DNA from: a candidate division FCPU426 bacterium
Lineage (GTDB): Bacteria > Oederibacteriota > PGYV01 > Palsa-1178
Assembly: GCA_003167475.1 (NCBI GenBank)
Contig: PMTB01000101.1
Coordinates: 1,631-10,974, forward strand
DNA length: 9,344 nucleotides
Reading direction: 5' to 3'
Both the position numbers and the translations under genes were made by a program. The notes below the pieces were generated by a model that did no database searches, was not told the DNA's origin, and saw nothing but the letters and a program-made list of their open reading frames with translations. Positions 1-6,042 of the stretch are shown in pieces (positions within the stretch are counted from its first letter, which is position 1; each line of letters opens with the position of its first letter).

Positions 1-2591
1 TTGTATTTCTTGCCGCTGCCGCACGGGCAGGGTTCGTTGCGGCCAACCTTGGGCTGGTCCCTTCGGTATGTTTCCACTTTTGGCGGGCCGTCCGGGGAAT
101 TGGTCATCATCTCCCTCTCGTCCATATGCCCGCCGTCTGCGGGGGCCGTTGGCATGGTGAATTCCGGCCGGGACTCCTGCATTTTTGAGGCGAATTTCTT
201 ACGCTGCAGCTGGGATTCGTTCACAACCTGCACCCTGAAAAGGAACTCGACAACTTCGGTTTCCAGGGAAACTATCATGGCCTGAAAGAGCTGGAACCCC
301 TCTTTTTTGTACTCTATAAGCGGGTCCTTCTGCGCGTAGGCGCGCAAACCTATGCCTTCTTTGAGCTGGTCCATGGCATACAGGTGCTCGCGCCATTTCG
401 TGTCGACGACCTGCAGAGTTATGTTGCGCTCTATTTCCCTCATCAGTTCCGGGCCGAGGGACGCTTCCTTTTTATCGTATTCGGCTTTCAGCTGTTCATA
501 TATGTCGTCTTCGAGTATCTCCCTTGTCAGCTGTGTAAGGTCGTGCGTTTCTTTGTCAACCTTATATACCGCTCCGAAGGAGCTTTTGATGCGCTCCGTC
601 ATTGTGTCAAAATCCCACTGCTCGGGGTATGTCTTTTCCGGGGCTATGTCGAAAACAACGTCTTTGACAACTTCATAAAGCATTTCCATAATGGAATCCT
701 TAAGGTTTGTGCCCTCAAGTATCTGCACCCTGCGGCCATAAATGACCGAGCGCTGGTTGTTCAATACGTCATCGAACTCAAGCAGATGTTTCCTGATTGA
801 GAAGTTGTGCCCTTCAACCGTCTTTTGTGCGCGCTCTATTGACTTGGATATCCACGGGTGCTCCACGCGCTCGTCTTCGGACATACCCAGGCTTTCCATG
901 ATACCCTGTATCTTGCCGGAGCCGAATATCCTCATAAGATCGTCTTCCAAAGAAACAAAGAACCTGGTCTCCCCGGGGTCGCCCTGGCGTCCCGACCTTC
1001 CGCGGAGCTGGTTGTCGACGCGCCTTGATTCGTGGCGCTCGGTCCCTATGACATACAGACCGCCGAGGTCCTTTACGAACTCGCCCAGGACGATGTCGGT
1101 GCCTCGTCCGGCCATATTGGTGGCCACCGTAACAGCGCCTTTTTGCCCGGCGCGCGCGACTATTTCCGCCTCGCGTTCGTGGTTTTTGGCGTTTAAAAGT
1201 TCGTGTTTAACACCCCTTTTATTGAGCATTTCGCTCAACAACTCGTTCTTCGCTATGGAGGTGGTGCCTATAAGCACAGGCTGCCCTGTTTTATAGCGCT
1301 CCTGTATCTCGTTGGCTATCGCCCTGAACTTTCCTTTTTCATTCTTATAAATGGCGTCGGGCCCGTCCATCCTGACATTGTCCCTGTTCGTGGGTATCGT
1401 GAGCACGTCAAGTTTGTAAATGGTCCAGAACTCTTCCGCTTCGGTCTCGGCCGTCCCGGTCATGCCGCCCAATTTATTATACATCCTGAAATAATTCTGG
1501 AGGGTAATGGTGGCGAGCGTCTGGTTCTCGCGCTCTATTTTCACGCGTTCTTTCGCCTCCACGGCCTGGTGAAGCCCGTCCGACCACCTGCGTCCCGGCA
1601 TAAGCCTGCCTGTGAACTCGTCGACTATCACGATCTTCCCTTCCTTGATTATGTAATCCTTGTCGAGTTTGAAAAGCGTATGCGCCTTTAAGGCCTGGTT
1701 TACGTGGTGGATTATCTCGATGTTCTGGGGGTCGTATAGATTGGTTTTGTTCAGGAGTTTTTCACACTTGGCCACGCCGGCTTCGGTTAAAAATGCCGTG
1801 TGTGATTTTTCGTCTATCTGGTAGTCGGTTTCCTTGAATAATTTCGGTATTATCCTGTCTATGGAAAAGTAAAGGTCCGTGGATTCTTCCGACGGCCCGG
1901 AAATAATAAGAGGCGTCCTGGCTTCGTCTATCAGGATGGAGTCGACTTCGTCGATGATAGCGTAGTTCAGCTTGCGCTGCACCCTGTCCTGCGGGTAAAC
2001 CGCCATATTGTCCCTTAAGTAGTCAAACCCGTATTCGTTATTTGTCCCGTACGTAATATCAGCGGCATACGCTGCCTGCCGCTCCTGCGTCTGGGTGCCG
2101 TTCTTTATGCAGCCGACTGTAAGGCCGAGAAAGGTGTATATGTTGCCCATTCCCTTAAAGTTGCCTTTGCCGAGCGAATCGCGCTCAGCCAGGTAATCAT
2201 TGACCGTGATGACGTGAACGCCTTTTTCGGTAAGGGCGTTGAGATACACGGGCAGTGACGCGACGAGTGTTTTTCCCTCGCCGGTCTTCATTTCCGCTAT
2301 CTTGCCGCTGTGAAGCACCATGCCGCCCATTAACTGCACGTCAAAATGCCTCAAACCCATAACGCGCTTTGATACTTCCCTGACCACGGCAAAAGCCGCC
2401 GGCAAAATATCATCAAGCGTCTCGCCGTCCGCGAGGCGTTTTTTCAGCTCGGGCGTCTTCGCCTTTAGCTCGTCATCGGTGAGCTTTTCAAGCTCAGGCT
2501 CCATCTCGTTTATAAGGTCAACCGTGACCATCATCTTTTTAACTTCCCTGTCAACCCTGGTGCCGAATATTTTTTTGAGGAAATTTAACAA
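1..2591 (-). CDS. secA: SecA, preprotein translocase ATPase subunit (3' end cut by window edge)
   Basis: SecA is the cytoplasmic motor that uses ATP hydrolysis to push unfolded preproteins through SecYEG. I read 863 uninterrupted residues from a TTG start. The N-terminus begins MLNFLKKIFGTRVDREVKK. Walker A MKTGEGKT has its lysine near residue 107 and the DEVD Walker B box is at 214-217. The preprotein cross-linking region and motor domain 2 follow, with GTTSI, TNMAGRGTDI and QLRGRSGRQGDPG. The last visible residues are the zinc-binding tail VGRNEPCPCGSGKKY with Cys855 and Cys857; the final Cys-His pair lies off the edge. The length fits the family (about 800-900 residues). The TTG is chosen because AAGGAG sits 7 nt upstream and the protein start matches SecA. 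The gene may be transcribed with the membrane protein upstream of it, across a palindromic repeat. No frameshift is seen. Confidence 0.97.
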   Translation of the reverse strand, partial: MLNFLKKIFGTRVDREVKKMMVTVDLINEMEPELEKLTDDELKAKTPELKKRLADGETLDDILPAAFAVVREVSKRVMGLRHFDVQLMGGMVLHSGKIAEMKTGEGKTLVASLPVYLNALTEKGVHVITVNDYLAERDSLGKGNFKGMGNIYTFLGLTVGCIKNGTQTQERQAAYAADITYGTNNEYGFDYLRDNMAVYPQDRVQRKLNYAIIDEVDSILIDEARTPLIISGPSEESTDLYFSIDRIIPKLFKETDYQIDEKSHTAFLTEAGVAKCEKLLNKTNLYDPQNIEIIHHVNQALKAHTLFKLDKDYIIKEGKIVIVDEFTGRLMPGRRWSDGLHQAVEAKERVKIERENQTLATITLQNYFRMYNKLGGMTGTAETEAEEFWTIYKLDVLTIPTNRDNVRMDGPDAIYKNEKGKFRAIANEIQERYKTGQPVLIGTTSIAKNELLSEMLNKRGVKHELLNAKNHEREAEIVARAGQKGAVTVATNMAGRGTDIVLGEFVKDLGGLYVIGTERHESRRVDNQLRGRSGRQGDPGETRFFVSLEDDLMRIFGSGKIQGIMESLGMSEDERVEHPWISKSIERAQKTVEGHNFSIRKHLLEFDDVLNNQRSVIYGRRVQILEGTNLKDSIMEMLYEVVKDVVFDIAPEKTYPEQWDFDTMTERIKSSFGAVYKVDKETHDLTQLTREILEDDIYEQLKAEYDKKEASLGPELMREIERNITLQVVDTKWREHLYAMDQLKEGIGLRAYAQKDPLIEYKKEGFQLFQAMIVSLETEVVEFLFRVQVVNESQLQRKKFASKMQESRPEFTMPTAPADGGHMDEREMMTNSPDGPPKVETYRRDQPKVGRNEPCPCGSGKKY

Positions 2592-2598
2592 TTTTGTT

Positions 2599-2604
2599 CT
2601 CCTT
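2599..2604 (-). promoter_or_regulatory. Shine-Dalgarno site that fixes the TTG start of secA
   Basis: AAGGAG on the minus strand, 7 nt before TTG at 2591-2589. No ATG or GTG with a comparable site lies near the expected SecA N-terminus, so this site supports a TTG start. Confidence 0.8.
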
Positions 2605-2636
2605 GATGGATTATAGTGAATCGTTTTACGTCGATC

Positions 2637-2765
2637 GTCATTGCGAGGAGCGAGTTTTTCAGCGACGAAGCAATCTCTGTACTTTTGCAGGCCTGGTTTT
2701 AAGGCTTATCGGTGGAACTGAGATTGCTTCGTCGCTATGGTTCTAAATCAGCTCCTCGCAATGAC
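2637..2765. repeat. Two-part palindromic repeat (MITE/REP-like) upstream of secA
   Basis: The outer arms 2637-2651 and 2751-2765 are perfect 15-bp inverted repeats (GTCATTGCGAGGAGC). The inner arms 2662-2677 and 2720-2735 are perfect 16-bp inverted repeats (GCGACGAAGCAATCTC). Unpaired stretches of 10 and 15 nt separate outer from inner arms, and the central loop is 42 nt. No reading frame and no clear target-site duplication are seen. Similar GTCATTGCGAGGAGC / GAAGCAATCTC elements are familiar as dispersed intergenic repeats in many bacterial genomes; that part is general knowledge. In RNA from either strand it would fold into a long stem. Since it lies between two same-strand genes it could act as an attenuator or mRNA-stabilising hairpin. 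Confidence 0.85.
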
Positions 2766-2799
2766 AGCACAGCCAACTCAAAAGGCAAAAGATTACAGC

Positions 2800-3636
2800 C
2801 TACTTCATCTCGAAATCGTAGTCCTTCTTGCCCGTACTCGAGCCTGTGCGCCTGCGCGTCAGGATTATTATGAGTATGATTAGCAGGATGAGTATCCCGC
2901 CGATAATGCCGTATAATACGTACGGGTTCTCGGGTTCTATGTAGATATCCAGCGGATAGTCCCTTTCAAATCCGGCTGCTTTTACTTTCAACGTGAGCGG
3001 CAGCTTTGGCTGTCCGTCATAACTGCCGAGTATCACTATCTCATATGTCATTTCCCTTTTGTCGGCCGGCAGGACAGTCTGAAGGTCCTTTTCAGTGCCC
3101 GCCACTATGATGCTGGTATGGCCGGATATCAGGGCGGCGTTCGTGTAAAAAGACGGCTGCTCGCCGGTATTCTGCAGTGTAAATATGAGCCTGAACTTCC
3201 TGTCGCGGTCAAGCAATCCGAAATAATTCTCAAAGGTCCTCTTTTTCGCGACTTCTTCGGCCATGGCCTGGACCACGGCGAACTCAGCGGCGCGTTTTGC
3301 CGGCTGCGGTATGGCCGTAGGCGTAGGTACTGCCGTAGGCTGCGCTTTCACAACTTTCCTGGGTGTGGGTTTTGCCGTGGGTTTTACCGTAGGCCTTGGT
3401 TTTGCCGTGGGAGCGGGAACAGGCGTGGCTACGGGCGCTTCGGTAGGTTCGGGCGCCGCGGTCGGAGCGACCGTGGGTTTTTCAACCTTTTCCACCGTAC
3501 CGCTGTCAAGGAGGTCCCCAGTATCGTGCTTATTTACCGTATCGCCGTCGATATAATCCTCGTTATCGGCCGCAAAAATAAAAGCGGGTATGGATATGAC
3601 GACCATTGCGAGTAAAGCCATAAATAGTTTTTTCAT
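2800..3636 (-). CDS. Exported Pro/Thr-rich single-pass membrane protein, function unknown
   Basis: This 278-residue protein is not recognised as a named family. Residues 1-22 form a signal peptide (MKK, hydrophobic core, cleavage near FAA/DN). Residues 54-112 are a stalk-like segment of repeated PT, AP and KPT units. Residues 113-235 form a soluble extracytoplasmic domain with alternating hydrophobic strands (FTLQNTGEQPSF, LQTVLPADKREMTYEIVIL), suggesting an Ig-like beta-sandwich; this is inference. Residues 239-259 are a very hydrophobic membrane helix, followed by an RRR stop-transfer and a short charged tail ending DYDFEMK. The predicted topology is an outside domain on a flexible stalk with a C-terminal anchor. 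GGAGG at 3643-3647 lies 6 nt before the ATG. The gene lies upstream of secA on the same strand, 208 nt away, and is divergent from tatC. A role in export or envelope is possible but unproven. Confidence 0.85.
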   Translation of the reverse strand: MKKLFMALLAMVVISIPAFIFAADNEDYIDGDTVNKHDTGDLLDSGTVEKVEKPTVAPTAAPEPTEAPVATPVPAPTAKPRPTVKPTAKPTPRKVVKAQPTAVPTPTAIPQPAKRAAEFAVVQAMAEEVAKKRTFENYFGLLDRDRKFRLIFTLQNTGEQPSFYTNAALISGHTSIIVAGTEKDLQTVLPADKREMTYEIVILGSYDGQPKLPLTLKVKAAGFERDYPLDIYIEPENPYVLYGIIGGILILLIILIIILTRRRTGSSTGKKDYDFEMK

Positions 3637-3764
3637 GAATTCCCTCCGTTAAAGTAGTAAATCCAGAAATATAATAACATAAAAAGGCGGTTTTGGGGAT
3701 AAAAATTTCATAGAAAATCCATGGCTTAATTAAAAATTCAAAATTTAGAATTCAAAATTAAGGT

Positions 3765-3777
3765 GTCGCTTTGCGAC
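3765..3777. repeat. Small hairpin inside the AT-rich repeat
   Basis: GTCGC-TTT-GCGAC is a perfect 5-bp stem with a 3-nt loop, inside the larger AT-rich inverted repeat. It is probably part of the repeat and not an independent site. Confidence 0.5.
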
Positions 3778-3787
3778 TTATTATAAT

Positions 3788-3813
3788 ATTGCCCGGCCAA
3801 AGGCCGGGGCAAT
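3788..3813. repeat. Strong GC-rich hairpin inside the AT-rich repeat
   Basis: ATTGCCCGGCC, then an AAA loop, then GGCCGGGGCAAT: an 11-bp stem with one bulged base. It has no T-tract next to it and lies upstream of both flanking genes, so a terminator role is unlikely. It reads as the core of the repeat element. Confidence 0.6.
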
Positions 3814-3850
3814 AGACCATAATTTTACATTTTTAATTTTGAATTTTTAA

Positions 3851-3879
3851 TTGCCTTTAACCATGTAAAGACGTATAAT
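3851..3879 (+). promoter_or_regulatory. Predicted sigma-70-type promoter of tatC
   Basis: TTGCCT at 3851-3856 (4 of 6 bases of the -35 consensus), a 17-nt spacer, then a perfect TATAAT at 3874-3879. Initiation would fall near 3886, giving a leader of about 20 nt that contains the tatC ribosome site. The -35 overlaps the last 2 bp of the inverted-repeat arm. No other plausible promoter is seen for tatC. Confidence 0.55.
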
Positions 3880-3894
3880 CATTTGAGAAAAACC

Positions 3895-3898
3895 GGAG
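3895..3898 (+). promoter_or_regulatory. Shine-Dalgarno site that fixes the TTG start of tatC
   Basis: GGAG ends 6 nt before the TTG at 3905. An in-frame TGA at 3884-3886 limits any upstream extension. The next in-frame ATG, at 3944, has no comparable site. Confidence 0.7.
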
Positions 3899-3904
3899 AA
3901 TCAT

Positions 3905-4651
3905 TTGGAAAACAATCAAATAACAAAAACAGCGCCCAAAGACATGAGCTTCCTCGACCACCTTGCCGAATTACGCAAATATATAATGATGTGCGTGTAT
4001 TCCGTGGCCATAAGCAGTGTGGCGGGGTTTTTCCTTTTTAATAAAATTGTGCCGCTTCTTATCGGCAAATATAACCAGAATCTTTTTGTCAGTTCCCCGG
4101 CCGAGGCCCTGATACTTCAGCTGAACTTCGCTTTTGGTTTCGGGGTTTTTGTCAGCGTTCCCGTGCTGCTGGCCTGCGTGGTTTTATACATACTGCCCGC
4201 GCTCGGAAAAAAGGAAAAAACCGTGCTTTTTGCCGGCGCCGGCGCCGCGCTTTTGCTTTTCGTCGGCGGCATGCTTTACTCGTATTTCGTGATGCTGCCG
4301 GTCGCGCTGAAGTTCCTGCTGAACCCGGCGTTTTTCCCGGCCCAGATAAAATCCCTGCTTAACTACACCCAGTCGCTTAAATTCATCCTCGGCGTGGTCC
4401 TTGCTTTTTCGCTCACATTCGAATTCCCGGTCCTTCTTTATATCCTGCTGCATTTCAACCTGCTCACGGTAAAACAGCTTACCAGTAACTTCAGGTATAT
4501 AATAATCATCATCTTCATCCTCGCCGCCATTATAACCCCGAGCCCCGACGTTATCACGCAGTCAATGCTCGCGCTCCCCTGCCTGGTGCTCTTTGTGCTT
4601 ACAATAATCGTTGCAAAACTTACAGGCGTCGGAAAAGGAAGGGTGGGCTGA
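3905..4651 (+). CDS. tatC: TatC, twin-arginine translocase receptor subunit
   Basis: TatC is the polytopic inner-membrane receptor that binds twin-arginine signal peptides and recruits TatA to export folded proteins. The 248-residue product has the usual size and six hydrophobic segments. Family signatures are in order: FLDHLAELRKYI at 16-27 (the conserved cytoplasmic HLxELR, with Glu22); LYILPALGKKEKT with its conserved glutamate in the first cytoplasmic loop; AFSLTFEFPVLLYIL in the fourth membrane segment with the conserved Glu; and ITPSPDVITQSMLALP near the fifth and sixth segments. The start is TTG, supported by a GGAG site and an in-frame stop just upstream. A good promoter lies directly before it. 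The tatB-like gene follows after 1 nt, so the two are surely co-transcribed. tatA lies beyond on the opposite strand. Confidence 0.95.
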   Translation: MENNQITKTAPKDMSFLDHLAELRKYIMMCVYSVAISSVAGFFLFNKIVPLLIGKYNQNLFVSSPAEALILQLNFAFGFGVFVSVPVLLACVVLYILPALGKKEKTVLFAGAGAALLLFVGGMLYSYFVMLPVALKFLLNPAFFPAQIKSLLNYTQSLKFILGVVLAFSLTFEFPVLLYILLHFNLLTVKQLTSNFRYIIIIIFILAAIITPSPDVITQSMLALPCLVLFVLTIIVAKLTGVGKGRVG

Positions 4652-4652
4652 T

Positions 4653-4811
4653 ATGTTCAACGGATTTTCGGAATTAATACTCATATTCATTCTTTTCATA
4701 GTCCTGGTAAAACCTTCGGAATACAAGGAAGTGTTCAGGACGCTGGGCCGTATCGTAAGGCAGGTGAAAGAGTTTGTGGATTCCATTTCAAAAAACATGG
4801 ACATTAAGTAG
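4653..4811 (+). CDS. Short TatB/TatA-family-like membrane protein
   Basis: This 52-residue product starts at an ATG just after the tatC stop. The opening MFNGFSELILIFILF matches the TatB pattern (MFxxGFSELLLVF), including the FSEL glutamate at residue 7 that is characteristic of TatB. One membrane helix spans about residues 8-19. A short hinge (KPSEYKEV) and an amphipathic basic helix (FRTLGRIVRQVKEFVDSI) follow. It lacks the canonical FG/GP hinge and the long C-terminal tail of TatB, so it is divergent or minimal. A longer frame opening at 4611 inside tatC is less likely because the family-like residues begin exactly at 4653. The ribosome site is weak (AAGGA about 12 nt upstream, GGTGGG closer), which suggests translational coupling to tatC. 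TatB-like is inferred from pattern and context, so no symbol is assigned. Confidence 0.75.
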   Translation: MFNGFSELILIFILFIVLVKPSEYKEVFRTLGRIVRQVKEFVDSISKNMDIK

Positions 4812-4843
4812 GGCAATTACCATTAAATCCATGTAATTCTTTA

Positions 4844-4947
4844 TCGTGTCCGGTGCGGGCCAAATTTTTCTATGGCCTGTGCGCCACTAAACCCCTTATA
4901 ATACAAGCGCACAATCCGTAGAAAAATTTGGCCCGCACCGGACGCGA
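4844..4947. repeat. 104-bp near-perfect palindrome between convergent tatB-like gene and tatA
   Basis: Arms 4848-4872 and 4919-4943 are a perfect 25-bp inverted repeat. Pairing extends outward to 4844 and 4947 with one G-T wobble. Inward, after a 2x2 internal loop, the 7-bp arms 4878-4884 and 4907-4913 pair. The 22-nt loop (4885-4906) contains TATAAT. The hairpin begins 32 nt after the tatB-like stop and ends 53 nt beyond the tatA stop, so it could serve as a bidirectional terminator. No T-tract follows on either strand, so it is not a classic intrinsic terminator. A miniature inverted-repeat element that settled between convergent genes is an equal possibility. Confidence 0.85.
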
Positions 4948-5000
4948 CCTATCATAAAGGCTTTTTCCGTCATTATCTGAGTCGGGCCGTTACCAACGTC

Positions 5001-5216
5001 TTATTCTTTTTTGGCTTCTTCCTTCTTCGGTTCCGCCTTCGCTTCTTCCGCTTTTGGTTCTTCTTTCTTTTTATCCTCCTCGGCCCCTTCTTTCATTCCT
5101 TTTTCAAATTCCTTTTTTGCCTGGCCGAGCGATTTAGCGAACTTAGGGATGGACTCGGCCCCGAAAAGAACGATGACCACGACTCCCACGATCAAAAGAT
5201 CAGATACTCCGAGCAT
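5001..5216 (-). CDS. tatA: TatA, twin-arginine translocase pore-forming subunit
   Basis: TatA oligomerises around TatBC and opens the membrane to folded Tat substrates. The 71-residue protein has a short membrane helix (about residues 4-18), the FG hinge (FGAESIPKF) and the amphipathic helix FAKSLGQAKKEFEKGMKEG, all typical of TatA. The tail from residue 47 is low-complexity Glu/Lys/Ala, as in many TatA proteins. The hinge has Ala-Glu where many family members have Pro-Lys. GGGAGG at 5224-5229 lies 7 nt before the ATG. The gene follows the GT9-like gene by 16 nt and is the last gene of the minus-strand operon, convergent with tatC and the tatB-like gene. This is an unusual place for tatA, which commonly sits in the same operon as tatC. 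Confidence 0.92.
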   Translation of the reverse strand: MLGVSDLLIVGVVVIVLFGAESIPKFAKSLGQAKKEFEKGMKEGAEEDKKKEEPKAEEAKAEPKKEEAKKE

Positions 5217-5232
5217 TTTGAAACCTCCCGCA

Positions 5233-6042
5233 TTATTTGCCTATTATTTTTTTTGCAGCTTCAAAAACAAGTTCAGGGTCAAAAGACACTTTATTATCGT
5301 CCGAAATGGCCGGATTTTCAAGGTTTATCTGGTCGTCATAACCGTATGCCGGCCTCTCAACGCTCCCCCAAAGCACTATGGCCGGTTTTTGGGCCCATTT
5401 TGCGCCCAAGTGGAAGTACGAATCAAGGCTGATCACGGCAGACGCTTTTTCCCTGATAAGCGCAAGCGTCTGCTTTAAACCGGCCCTGCCCCGCAGGTCA
5501 AATGCCCCGTCCACCCGCTCGTCGCGGATGTTTCCGATCTGTATCACAGGGCGGCCCGTGTGCTTTTCAAGCATCTTTGCCAGCATGTTCCAGTTTTTCA
5601 GGTCCCAGAACCCGCCTTTGCTCTCCCTTCCGGTCGCGATAAAAACAGCCCCGCTGCTTACCGGAAAATACTTTAAACTTGCCGTTATGTCTTCCTCCAT
5701 GCTTACCCACAATTTTTCAGGCCCGATCACGCTTCCCTCGAGGATGCGCGACATGATGTTATAGGGCCTTTTATCACCCGCCCCCGGGGCTTCTTTCATC
5801 CTGTAAGCCGTGGTTACGATATTAAAATCTTCGGGAGGTATCCCGAATTGGGCAACTGCCGGATGCCCGTAAAGCAGCATGGAATACGGCATCTGCCTGA
5901 ACATTCCGAACTTTTTACCCTTTATCGAGTTTATCCCGTAAAGCAATCCGGAAAGTATCATGGCCTCTGTTATACCGCCGTCCGGCCTTATCCATACGAG
6001 GCTTTTATCCAGTTCGTTTTTGTCATTTATTGTTCTTAACAT
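5233..6042 (-). CDS. Short, divergent GT9 (heptosyltransferase-like) protein
   Basis: This 269-residue protein is shorter than the usual 330-360 residues of GT9. The C-terminal half carries the recognisable pattern: FIATGRESKGGFWDLKNW at 134-151, then DLRGRAGLKQTL, then VISLDSYFHLGAKWAQKP with Asp207 and His211, then AIVLWGS. This matches the GT9 nucleotide-sugar half (the D-S/T-x-x-x-H pattern followed by small hydrophobic strands and a glycine). The N-terminus opens LVWIRPDGGITEAMILSGLL, where normal family members have a G-D pair bearing the catalytic Asp; here it reads T-E. Activity is therefore doubtful. GGAG at 6049-6052 sits 6 nt before the ATG. The start overlaps the preceding gene by 20 nt. 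It may be a glycosyltransferase, or a binding partner of the complete GT9 encoded upstream. The family assignment is by motif only. Confidence 0.75.
   Translation of the reverse strand: MLRTINDKNELDKSLVWIRPDGGITEAMILSGLLYGINSIKGKKFGMFRQMPYSMLLYGHPAVAQFGIPPEDFNIVTTAYRMKEAPGAGDKRPYNIMSRILEGSVIGPEKLWVSMEEDITASLKYFPVSSGAVFIATGRESKGGFWDLKNWNMLAKMLEKHTGRPVIQIGNIRDERVDGAFDLRGRAGLKQTLALIREKASAVISLDSYFHLGAKWAQKPAIVLWGSVERPAYGYDDQINLENPAISDDNKVSFDPELVFEAAKKIIGK

Larger units (their letters stand above)
3728..3852. repeat. AT-rich inverted repeat with nested GC hairpins
   Basis: Arms 3728-3745 and 3835-3852 are perfect 18-bp inverted repeats, AT-only apart from one C or G. A second partial copy of the left arm at 3749-3761 can instead pair with 3833-3845 over 13 bp, so the structure has two alternative foldings. 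It lies between the divergent membrane-protein gene and tatC, so it does not terminate either. It looks like a dispersed non-coding element of the miniature inverted-repeat kind. Its right arm touches the -35 of the predicted tatC promoter. Confidence 0.75.

Noticed and set aside
742..1296. Long plus-strand open frame inside secA
   Set aside because: It lies opposite well-conserved SecA motor-domain sequence, has no family-like motif or ribosome site, and is a shadow of the real gene. The same holds for the other plus-strand frames between 1 and 2616.
2610..2641. TATAAT on the minus strand at 2610-2615 as a secA promoter
   Set aside because: The best -35 candidate (ATGACG) is 20 nt away, and initiation would fall about 12 nt before the TTG, inside or next to the Shine-Dalgarno site. 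Possible but not supported.
3118..3615. Gly/Arg-rich and Gly/Val-rich plus-strand frames opposite the Pro/Thr-rich protein
   Set aside because: Their repetitive composition is the antisense of the Pro/Thr codons. The minus-strand gene has a signal peptide, a ribosome site and a membrane anchor.
3668..3700. Possible -10 (TATTAT) for the minus-strand membrane-protein gene
   Set aside because: AT-rich sequence offers several -10 look-alikes, but no acceptable -35 at 16-18 nt.
3788..3813. GC-rich hairpin as a transcription terminator
   Set aside because: It sits upstream of both divergent neighbours and has no T-tract, so there is no transcript for it to end.
4184..4453. Minus-strand frame inside tatC
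   Set aside because: Highly charged antisense of the TatC membrane segments, with no independent evidence.
4611..4652. Extended 66-residue version of the TatB-like protein starting inside tatC
   Set aside because: The 14 extra residues are hydrophilic and unlike TatB, whose typical MFxGFSEL start falls at 4653.
4562..4816. Minus-strand frame covering the tatB-like gene
   Set aside because: The plus strand encodes a TatB-like start exactly after the tatC stop; the opposite frame has no recognisable feature.
2637..4947. CRISPR array
   Set aside because: The three repeat structures are single inverted repeats of different sequence, with no regularly spaced direct repeats.
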